Shown piece after piece: positions 1 to 4,477 of a DNA stretch of 5,764 bases (positions are counted from its first letter, which is position 1; every line of letters starts with the position of its first letter). Location: contig JAEXTB010000054.1 in assembly GCA_023453725.1 (NCBI GenBank), forward strand, positions 1 to 5,764, read 5' to 3'. A program made the translations under genes and the position numbers. This stretch comes from Bacillota bacterium. Its GTDB lineage: Bacteria > Bacillota > Clostridia > Christensenellales > CAG-138. The notes under the pieces were generated by a model. It saw only the letters and a list, made by a program, of their open reading frames with translations, made no database searches and was not told the origin of the DNA.

Positions 1-1
1 G

Positions 2-583
2 GGCGGCCAGACGATGAACCCCAGCATTGAGGACATCAAAAAGACCATATTCAAGGTTAACGCAAGGAACGTATTTGTGCTGCCCAACAACAGCAACATC
101 ATACTCGCGGCGCAGCAGGCAGCGGAGCTTTCCGAATGTAAGGTTGTCGTCATCCCCAGCAAGTCCATTCCGCAGGGCGTCTCTGCGGCCATGGCGTTCC
201 ATCCCGACCTTCCTGTGGAAGAGAACACAAAGCGCATGGAAGAAGCGATTACAAAGGTAATTTCCGGCGCTGTGACGTATGCCGTACGGGATACCTCGTT
301 TAACGGCACCGAGATCCATAAGGACGATATGATCGGCATGATGGATGGCGCGATCGTAGCGGTGGATGAGAGCATTCAGAACGTCTCTTTAAAACTGCTG
401 CGTGAAATGCTCCAGAAAAACGGCCAGCCAGACTGCATCGTCACCATATTCTATGGCGAAAGCATGCAGGAAGCAACGGCGATGGAGCTGGTGAATACCC
501 TGCAGCCGGATTATCCGGATGTTGAGTTTATTGTGGAAAACGGCGGACAGCCGATCTATTACTATTATTTTAGTGTGGAATAA
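2..583 (+). CDS. fakA: Fatty acid kinase subunit FakA (DAK2/YloV family), C-terminal part, 5' end outside window
   Basis: The reading frame is open from the left edge and gives 193 residues ending at TAA 581-583. It begins GGQTMNPS, a signature of the middle/C-terminal region of FakA (YloV), and ends with the typical tail GGQPIYYYYFSVE. FakA proteins are about 550 residues, so only about the last third is present; the N-terminal DAK2 nucleotide-binding domain lies upstream. The ATG at 14 is an internal methionine, because GGQT is conserved just before it. In the family, cytoplasmic FakA phosphorylates fatty acids carried by FakB (DegV-type) proteins, feeding exogenous fatty acids into phospholipid synthesis. 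The C-terminal part is thought to contact FakB. A fakA-recG order is common in Firmicutes. A terminator follows at 601-645, so co-transcription with recG is probably limited. Family assignment is by recognition of motifs, not by search. Confidence 0.9.
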   Translation, partial: GGQTMNPSIEDIKKTIFKVNARNVFVLPNNSNIILAAQQAAELSECKVVVIPSKSIPQGVSAAMAFHPDLPVEENTKRMEEAITKVISGAVTYAVRDTSFNGTEIHKDDMIGMMDGAIVAVDESIQNVSLKLLREMLQKNGQPDCIVTIFYGESMQEATAMELVNTLQPDYPDVEFIVENGGQPIYYYYFSVE

Positions 584-600
584 TTTTTGCTATTTTTTCA

Positions 601-645
601 GGCTGCCCGTTTTTGCATGTTCTGCATACGGGCAGCCGTCTTTCG
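601..645 (+). terminator. Intrinsic terminator after fakA
   Basis: A perfect 10-bp stem pairs GGCTGCCCGT (601-610) with ACGGGCAGCC (628-637). The 17-nt loop can itself fold weakly (TGCAT/ATGCA type). The stem is followed by GTCTTTCGTTTT, a T-rich but interrupted tract. It lies 17 bases after the fakA stop and about 40 bases before the recG start, so it should separate the two genes at least in part. Confidence 0.8.
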
Positions 646-685
646 TTTTATACTAATTTTCGGATAGTTGGATTACGGAGGAAAC

Positions 686-2701
686 ATGCTCACCACACCC
701 GTTTCCGCGCTCAAGGGAATAGGCGCCGCGCGCGCGGCCGCCTTACACAAGCTTTCGGTGCATACCGTGGAGGAGCTGTTGTATTTCCTGCCGCGTGAGT
801 ACCGGGATTTTTCAGAGCTCAAAACGGTCGGCAGCCTTGTGCACGGAGAGTTTGCGGCAGTACGGCTGCAGGTGGTGCAGGAGCCGCAGATGCTTCGCCC
901 TTCGGGCGGGATGCAGCTTGTTGTCGTGCGCGCTCAGGATGAAACGGGGAATATGCAAGCGGTGTGGTTCAATCAGCCGTATCGGAAAAACGCCGTCCAC
1001 GCGGGACAGACCAAGGTATTTTGCGGGCGGGTGGATACCTCGCGCGGGATAAAGCTTGTGAACCCTTCCATAACGGACGACCCGCCGGGAATTCTCGCAA
1101 TCTATCCGCTTGTTCAGGGACTTTCTCAGCATCAGGTCCGGGATGCTGTAGGCCGGGCGCTTTCGCTTGCGTTCGATCAATTGAAAGAAACGCTTCCGGA
1201 AAGCCTGCTAACTCAGTTTGGCTTGTGCGGGATACGCGAAGCGCTGTTGAACGTGCATTTCCCCAAGGATCAGGCGGCGTTATCCGCAGCGCGGCGCAGG
1301 CTTTCGTTTGAGGATATGCTGTTTTATTTGATGGCGATTGCGCTTCTGAAACAAGCGCGTGAGAAAAAGGATGGCATCGCCTATCGGACGGATGGGGTTC
1401 GCGACGCGTTTGTAAGCACCCTCCCATATACGCCTACCGGTGCGCAGCAGCGCGTCATGAGGGAAATTGAAGCAGGCATGCAAAACTCGCGGCCCATGAA
1501 CCGCCTCATACAGGGCGACGTTGGCTCGGGTAAGACAATATTGGCACTTTTCGCCATACGCGTAGCGGCGGAAAACGGATATCAGAGCGCCATGATGGCG
1601 CCTACAGAAATATTGGCGCAGCAGCATTACAGCCAGCTTTCGTCACAGCACCCGGATACCGTATGCCTGTTGTGCGGCGGCATGAAAAAGAAAGAGCGGG
1701 ACGAAGCCTACCGAAAAATCGAAAACGGGGAAATCAAAGTGGTGGTGGGCACGCATGCGCTGCTGCAGGCCGGGCTTGTATTCCACCGCCTTGGCCTTGT
1801 GGTAACGGATGAACAGCACCGCTTTGGTGTAAAGCAAAGAGCGCAGCTCGTTAACAAAAGCGAAAAAACGCCGGATGTGCTCATTATGAGCGCCACGCCG
1901 ATCCCACGCACGCTTGCAATGCTTCTTTATGGAGACTTGGAGCTTTCGGTGCTTGACGAACTGCCGCCGGGCCGTAAGCCGGTTTTAACCCGCCTGGTGC
2001 CCGAGGATAAGCGGGAGGACATGTACCGGTTCATTGAGCGCCAGGTTATGGAAGGCAGGCAGGCGTACGTCGTGTGCCCGCTGGTGGAAGCTTCCGAGCA
2101 GATGGAAGCAAAAAGCGCGCAGGACGTCTATTCAGAGCTTTGCGCCCTGCTTCCAAATCTCCGCATTGCGCTGCTGCACGGGCGCATGGCCGCCGCTAAA
2201 AAGGAGGAAGCGATTGCACTCTTCCGGGAGGGCCGCACGGATGTGCTGGTTTCCACAACTGTGGTGGAAGTTGGCGTGGACGTGCCCAATGCCGCCATTA
2301 TGGCCATTGAAAGCGCGGAGCGGTTCGGATTGGCGCAGCTTCACCAGTTGCGCGGGCGTGTGGGCCGCGGGCCGAAGCAATCGTTTTGCTTTTTGTTGTT
2401 CGGCTCAGAAAGCGAATTTGCAAAAACGCGTTTGGAGACCATGGTCAAAACAAACGACGGCTTTGTAATTGCCCAGCGGGATCTTGAACTCCGCGGTCCC
2501 GGCGAATTCTTTGGCACCCGGCAGCATGGCGCGGACGAATTGAGCGCAGCGAAAATTGCCGCCAACATGGATGTGTTATTGGAAGCGCAGCGCGCCGCGG
2601 AGACGCTTGTCGGCATAGGGGAGACGGCGGAAACATTGCCCGTGTTTTTGCGGGCGCGTACGCTGTATGAGACGCGCATGCGCGAAATCGCAAACAATTG
2701 A
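686..2701 (+). CDS. recG: ATP-dependent DNA helicase RecG
   Basis: 671 residues, close to the usual 680-690 for RecG. Superfamily-2 helicase motifs appear in order: Walker A GDVGSGKT (277-284), motif Ia APTEILAQQH, Walker B/motif II DEQHRFG (from 375, the form typical of RecG), motif III SATPIPRT (from 402), motif V STTVVEVGVD (523-532), motif VI QLRGRVGRG (554-562) and the TRG translocation motif RDLELRGPGEFFGTRQHG (598-615). The N-terminus carries the LKGIG helix-hairpin-like segment and the wedge/OB region (roughly 50-150) that splits branched DNA. RecG remodels stalled replication forks and Holliday junctions in the cytoplasm. I chose ATG 686 because CGGAGG (676-681) sits four bases before it. 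A TTG at 668 would add six residues but lies upstream of this ribosome binding site. No strong promoter is visible between the fakA terminator and the start, so expression may come from read-through or a weak promoter. Confidence 0.97.
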   Translation: MLTTPVSALKGIGAARAAALHKLSVHTVEELLYFLPREYRDFSELKTVGSLVHGEFAAVRLQVVQEPQMLRPSGGMQLVVVRAQDETGNMQAVWFNQPYRKNAVHAGQTKVFCGRVDTSRGIKLVNPSITDDPPGILAIYPLVQGLSQHQVRDAVGRALSLAFDQLKETLPESLLTQFGLCGIREALLNVHFPKDQAALSAARRRLSFEDMLFYLMAIALLKQAREKKDGIAYRTDGVRDAFVSTLPYTPTGAQQRVMREIEAGMQNSRPMNRLIQGDVGSGKTILALFAIRVAAENGYQSAMMAPTEILAQQHYSQLSSQHPDTVCLLCGGMKKKERDEAYRKIENGEIKVVVGTHALLQAGLVFHRLGLVVTDEQHRFGVKQRAQLVNKSEKTPDVLIMSATPIPRTLAMLLYGDLELSVLDELPPGRKPVLTRLVPEDKREDMYRFIERQVMEGRQAYVVCPLVEASEQMEAKSAQDVYSELCALLPNLRIALLHGRMAAAKKEEAIALFREGRTDVLVSTTVVEVGVDVPNAAIMAIESAERFGLAQLHQLRGRVGRGPKQSFCFLLFGSESEFAKTRLETMVKTNDGFVIAQRDLELRGPGEFFGTRQHGADELSAAKIAANMDVLLEAQRAAETLVGIGETAETLPVFLRARTLYETRMREIANN

Positions 2702-2741
2702 CGGATTAAACATGAAGAAATAAAATACAAAATTCACAACA

Positions 2742-2789
2742 AAAACACATGCGTTTCAATGTGAAAAGACGCATGTGTTTTATCATTTT
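2742..2789 (+). terminator. Intrinsic terminator after recG
   Basis: A perfect 13-bp stem pairs AAAACACATGCGT (2742-2754) with ACGCATGTGTTTT (2769-2781). The loop contains a further short TCA/TGA pairing. T-rich sequence TTTTATCATTTT ends the element. The A-tract on the left side could let it act on the minus strand too, but no minus-strand gene ends here. Confidence 0.8.
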
Positions 2790-2798
2790 GCGCAAAAT
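2785..2798. repeat. 14-bp perfect palindrome between recG and the first SASP gene
   Basis: ATTTTGCGCAAAAT reads the same on both strands. It begins inside the T-rich tail of the recG terminator and lies about 150 bases before the first SASP gene. It could be an operator-like site, but no matching regulator or second copy is visible in the window. Confidence 0.4.
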
Positions 2799-2831
2799 AG
2801 TACCGAACAAAGACGAAAATTCGTTTGTGAG

Positions 2832-2851
2832 GCGTATGCAGGGGCATACGC
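2832..2851 (+). other. Small hairpin upstream of the first SASP gene
   Basis: GCGTATGC (2832-2839) pairs perfectly with GCATACGC (2844-2851) around the four-base loop AGGG. It is followed by GGAAAAAAC rather than T residues, so it is not a terminator on the plus strand. If transcription of the SASP gene starts near 2926, as the candidate promoter suggests, the hairpin lies outside that transcript. Confidence 0.35.
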
Positions 2852-2889
2852 GGAAAAAACATCCCACGGCGATTACAAATAAGTTCCAG

Positions 2890-2919
2890 TCATAGAAACC
2901 ATACGCCGGGGACATGTTA
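2890..2919 (+). promoter_or_regulatory. Candidate forespore (sigma-G-like) promoter of the first SASP gene
   Basis: TCATAG (2890-2895) and CATGTTA (2913-2919) are 17 bases apart. Sigma-G promoters in Bacillus have a -35 near GNATR and a -10 of the form CATNNTA, with 17-18 bases between. The -10 fits and the -35 has one mismatch. A start near 2926 would give a leader of about 25 bases with the ribosome binding site inside it. This is pattern matching only. Confidence 0.35.
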
Positions 2920-2950
2920 AATACACAACCTGATGAAAGGAGGAAAAGCA

Positions 2951-3145
2951 ATGGCCAGAAACAGGGTAGTGGTTCCCGAAGCAAAGGAAGCGCTCAACAA
3001 GTTTAAGACGGAAGTCGCTTCTTCCCTCAACGTCAACCTGAAGCAGGGTTATAACGGTGACCTGACCTCCCGCGAGGCAGGCTCTATCGGCGGTGAAATG
3101 GTAAAACGCATGATCGCGTACGCCGAACAGAATATGCCTAAGTAA
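2951..3145 (+). CDS. Alpha/beta-type small acid-soluble spore protein, copy 1
   Basis: 64 residues, within the usual 60-75 for this family. Two conserved blocks are present: the germination-protease region FKTEVASSL (18-26, expected cleavage between E21 and V22) and the DNA-binding block TSREAGSIGGEMVKRMI (39-55), matching the family pattern TSR..GS.GGE..KR. Such proteins saturate forespore DNA, shift it toward an A-like form, protect it from UV, heat and oxidation, and are degraded by Gpr at germination as an amino-acid store. ATG 2951 is chosen because AAAGGAGG (2936-2943) lies seven bases before it; an in-frame ATG at 2933 overlaps that site and is rejected. The N-terminus (ARNRVVVPEAKEALNK) differs from copies 2 and 3, while residues from FKTEV onward are almost identical to theirs. 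Gene symbols (ssp series) are not assigned because orthology is unclear. Confidence 0.95.
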   Translation: MARNRVVVPEAKEALNKFKTEVASSLNVNLKQGYNGDLTSREAGSIGGEMVKRMIAYAEQNMPK

Positions 3146-3154
3146 CGTTCCATA

Positions 3155-3194
3155 AAGGTAGGCGCGGGCCGCTTATTATGAGCGGCCATACCTT
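3155..3194 (+). other. Hairpin between SASP copies 1 and 2
   Basis: GGCCGCT (3167-3173) pairs with AGCGGCC (3181-3187) around a 7-base loop, and flanking AAGGTA (3155-3160) pairs with TACCTT (3189-3194), leaving GGCGCG unpaired on one side. No T-tract follows, so it may be a weak terminator or an mRNA 3'-end stabiliser for copy 1 rather than a full stop. Confidence 0.45.
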
Positions 3195-3262
3195 AACCGG
3201 TTGTCTCAGAGGCTGTAAACAGTCACTGTTGCAAACTAATAAAGAAGAAAGGAGAAACAATA

Positions 3263-3466
3263 ATGGCAAGCAACTCTTCGAATCAGCTGCAGATCCCTGA
3301 AGCCAAGGCGAAGCTGAATTCATTTAAGACCGAAGTGGCGTCCTCCCTCAACGTTCAGTTGAAACAGGGCTACAACGGCGACCTGACCTCCCGCGAAGCG
3401 GGCTCCATCGGCGGCGAAATGGTAAAGCGCATGATCGCTTATGCCGAGCAGAATATGCCGAAGTAA
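3263..3466 (+). CDS. Alpha/beta-type small acid-soluble spore protein, copy 2
   Basis: 67 residues. Same family architecture as copy 1: protease-site region FKTEVASSL (21-29) and DNA-binding block TSREAGSIGGEMVKRMI (42-58), ending QNMPK. The N-terminal arm MASNSSNQLQIPEAKAK is polar and presumably flexible, and differs from copy 1. AAAGGAG (3248-3254) lies eight bases before ATG 3263, a strong ribosome binding site as expected for a very abundant forespore protein. No good sigma-G promoter was found by eye in the leader: CAAACTA (3232-3238) is one mismatch from the -10 pattern but has no convincing -35 at 17-18 bases. The gene may have its own forespore promoter of a divergent form or be read from copy 1. 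Confidence 0.95.
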   Translation: MASNSSNQLQIPEAKAKLNSFKTEVASSLNVQLKQGYNGDLTSREAGSIGGEMVKRMIAYAEQNMPK

Positions 3467-3542
3467 CAAGTAACCGGTTGTCTCAGGGGCTGTAATCTTA
3501 CGGTCACTGTTGCAATAATAACGAAGAAAGGAGAAAACAATA

Positions 3543-3773
3543 ATGGCAAGCAACTCTTCGAATCAACTGCAGATTCCCGAGGCCAAGGCCAAGCTGAATG
3601 CATTCAAGACCGAAGTGGCGTCCTCGCTTAACGTTCAGTTAAAGCAGGGCTACAATGGCGACTTGACATCCCGTGAAGCCGGCTCCATCGGTGGCGAAAT
3701 GGTAAAACGCATGATTGCCTATGCCGAGCAGAATATGCCTGGCAGTATTGGCAGCACCAGCAGCCAGCGCTAA
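3543..3773 (+). CDS. Alpha/beta-type small acid-soluble spore protein, copy 3, with extended C-terminus
   Basis: 76 residues. Residues 1-66 equal copy 2 except for S20A; the protease-site region (21-29) and DNA-binding block (42-58) are unchanged. After QNMP the final lysine of copies 1 and 2 is replaced by a ten-residue tail, GSIGSTSSQR, rich in small polar residues. AAAGGAG (3527-3533) lies nine bases before ATG 3543. It is the last gene of the SASP cluster and is followed by a strong terminator. Expected role is spore DNA binding and protection, with degradation at germination. The tail may be a private extension gained when the duplication's right border was formed or through loss of an earlier stop; its function is unknown. 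Confidence 0.95.
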   Translation: MASNSSNQLQIPEAKAKLNAFKTEVASSLNVQLKQGYNGDLTSREAGSIGGEMVKRMIAYAEQNMPGSIGSTSSQR

Positions 3774-3798
3774 GCGCTTGCTCAAGCTGTAACGATAA

Positions 3799-3840
3799 AA
3801 GCCGCGGCACTAGCCGCGGCTTGCTAATTTTTTTATTTTT
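3799..3840 (+). terminator. Strong intrinsic terminator closing the SASP cluster
   Basis: A perfect 10-bp G+C-rich stem pairs AAGCCGCGGC (3799-3808) with GCCGCGGCTT (3813-3822) around the tetraloop ACTA. It is followed by GCTAATTTTTTTATTTTT. It separates the spore genes from the downstream tRNA unit. Confidence 0.92.
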
Positions 3841-3917
3841 AAATCCCGGAAGCAGCTATTTCTCTTCGTTTATTGTGTTCGGGGATACCGATGCTGTTCA
3901 TGATTATAAATTGAGGG

Positions 3918-3946
3918 TTGACGCAGGCGGTTTAGCGTGGTATCCT
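3918..3946 (+). promoter_or_regulatory. Housekeeping sigma-A-type promoter of the tRNA unit
   Basis: TTGACG (-35, 3918-3923) and TATCCT (-10, 3941-3946) are separated by exactly 17 bases. Transcription would start near 3953, about 20 bases before the first tRNA. The short leader contains a hairpin, GCCGCT/AGCGGC (3954-3959 with 3964-3969, loop AAGA), which would sit at the very 5' end of the precursor. Between the SASP terminator and this promoter (3841-3917) I see nothing else. Confidence 0.8.
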
Positions 3947-3973
3947 ATTAATTGCCGCTAAGAAGCGGCGCGT

Positions 3974-4051
3974 CGCGGGGTGGAGCAGTCTGGTAGCTCA
4001 TCGGGCTCATAACCCGAAGGTCGTGAGGTTCAAATCCCACCCCCGCAACCA
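3974..4051 (+). tRNA. Initiator tRNA-fMet (CAT), with an extra base in the T-stem
   Basis: The fold is an acceptor arm CGCGGGG/CCCCGCA, D-arm GAGC/GCTC, anticodon stem TCGGG/CCCGA with loop CTCATAA (anticodon CAT at 4008-4010), five-base variable loop, T-loop TTCAAAT and encoded CCA (ACCA 4048-4051). The unpaired C1/A72 ends and three consecutive G-C pairs next to the anticodon loop are the hallmarks of bacterial initiator tRNA. The gene is 78 bases including CCA, one more than expected: the 5' strand of the T-stem is GTGAGG (4023-4028) opposite CCCAC (4036-4040), which pairs properly only if A4026 bulges out. It is the first gene after the promoter and is followed by a second CAT tRNA. Confidence 0.93.
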
Positions 4052-4054
4052 ATT

Positions 4055-4082
4055 GATGCGCATACCGTAAGGTGTGCGCATC
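4055..4082 (+). other. Hairpin in the spacer between the two tRNAs
   Basis: GATGCGCATACC (4055-4066) pairs with GGTGTGCGCATC (4071-4082): twelve pairs with one T-G wobble, closed by GTAA, a GNRA-type tetraloop. No T-tract follows, so it is not a standard terminator. A structure like this between tRNAs more likely helps separate or process the precursor. Confidence 0.6.
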
Positions 4083-4087
4083 TGTAT

Positions 4088-4164
4088 GGCGGCGTAGCTC
4101 AGTTGGCCAGAGCATTCGGTTCATACCCGGAGTGTCATCCGTTCAAATCGGATCGCCGCTACCA
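4088..4164 (+). tRNA. Elongator tRNA-Met (CAT)
   Basis: A 77-base gene with encoded CCA. Acceptor GGCGGCG/CGCCGCT includes a terminal G-T wobble. D-arm GCTC/GAGC, anticodon stem TTCGG/CCGGA with loop TTCATAC (anticodon CAT at 4122-4124), T-arm ATCCG/CGGAT with loop TTCAAAT are all regular. The start GGCGGCGTAGCTCAG and the end CCGCTACCA resemble elongator tRNA-Met of Firmicutes. The alternative, tRNA-Ile2 whose CAT is modified to lysidine, usually has a different acceptor stem and is less likely. It shares a transcript with the initiator tRNA. Confidence 0.9.
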
Positions 4165-4167
4165 AAG

Positions 4168-4206
4168 ACAAGCCCATAATCGCTAAGATTATGGGCTTGT
4201 TATTTT
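4168..4206 (+). terminator. Intrinsic terminator of the tRNA unit
   Basis: A perfect 14-bp stem pairs ACAAGCCCATAATC (4168-4181) with GATTATGGGCTTGT (4187-4200) around GCTAA, followed by TATTTT. It begins four bases after the CCA of the second tRNA. It also lies 40 bases beyond the stop of the minus-strand small gene and might act on that transcript, though there is no good T-tract on the minus side. Confidence 0.9.
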
Positions 4207-4240
4207 ATATAATTGAATTAAAACATAGGCCTCAATATGG

Positions 4241-4387
4241 TTATTTCTTTTTATACTGAAAATAAAGCCAGACTCCGCCCACAATTGCGAACAGGTACGA
4301 CCAAACGCCATCTACGCCAGCAAATATTCCAATGAGACCACCTATCAACATCAACCATGGAATCCACTTTAAGCGTACAATAAACAT
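4241..4387 (-). CDS. Small two-helix membrane protein, 48 residues, function unknown
   Basis: The minus strand encodes a 48-residue protein from ATG 4387-4385 to TAA 4243-4241. After a short basic start (MFIVRLK) comes a hydrophobic segment, WIPWLMLIGGLIGIFAGV (8-25), a short DGVWS turn, a second segment YLFAIVGGVWLYF (31-43), and the basic tail QYKKK. This predicts two membrane helices with both ends on the cytoplasmic side by the positive-inside rule. AGGA (4396-4393 on the minus strand) lies five bases before the start, and a promoter with a perfect TATAAT lies about 30 bases further upstream. Glycine-rich helices and Trp/Tyr at the interfaces are what real small membrane proteins show. 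I do not recognise a characterised family. It is tail-to-tail with the tRNA unit and downstream of the LysM-GH18 gene on the same strand. Confidence 0.7.
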   Translation of the reverse strand: MFIVRLKWIPWLMLIGGLIGIFAGVDGVWSYLFAIVGGVWLYFQYKKK

Positions 4388-4416
4388 ACCTATCCTGCAA
4401 TATATAATTATGGAGT

Positions 4417-4446
4417 ATTATAGCTGTCACTAGATATGATTTACAA
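4417..4446 (-). promoter_or_regulatory. Sigma-A-type promoter of the small membrane protein gene
   Basis: On the minus strand TTGTAA (-35, 4446-4441) and TATAAT (-10, 4422-4417) are separated by 18 bases. The -10 is a perfect consensus and the -35 matches in four of six positions. It lies 30 bases before the start codon, between the end of the LysM-GH18 gene and the small gene, which argues for independent expression. No clear terminator hairpin is visible after the LysM-GH18 stop. Confidence 0.6.
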
Positions 4447-4477
4447 TGAGGGCAAAATAATATTTCCGTTTTTTACC

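Larger units (their letters stand above)
3194..3773 (+). repeat. Tandem duplication of SASP gene plus leader (two units of about 277-280 bp)
   Basis: Unit 1 begins TAACCGGTTGTCTCAG at 3194 and unit 2 begins with the same sequence at 3471. The offset is 277 at the left end and 280 at the ATG codons (3263 and 3543), because of small indels in the leader. The leaders share AACCGGTTGTCTCAG, GGCTGTAA, GTCACTGTTGCAA and AAGAAAGGAGAAA. In the first 66 codons I count about 20 synonymous differences and a single amino-acid change (S20A), so the duplication is not recent and protein sequence has been strongly conserved. Confidence 0.85.

Noticed and set aside
649..654. TATACT as a -10 box for recG
   Set aside because: No acceptable -35 is found 16-18 bases upstream, where the terminator stem lies.
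668..685. TTG at 668 as the recG start
   Set aside because: The ribosome binding site CGGAGG (676-681) lies downstream of it and directly before ATG 686.
812..1427. Long minus-strand frames inside recG
   Set aside because: They are antisense shadows of a high-G+C coding gene, with composition and residues unlike proteins and no ribosome binding sites.
2933..2950. ATG at 2933 as the start of SASP copy 1
   Set aside because: It overlaps the ribosome binding site AAAGGAGG and would add MKGGKA, unlike the family; ATG 2951 has ideal spacing.
2706..2984. Minus-strand frame of 92 codons across the recG-SASP gap
   Set aside because: It covers the recG terminator and the first SASP start, and its low-complexity hydrophobic and Cys/Phe-rich translation has no family resemblance.
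2940..3773. SASP repeats as a CRISPR-like or mobile repeat array
   Set aside because: The repeats are full coding genes with conserved reading frames and leaders, with no transposase, terminal inverted repeats or spacers.
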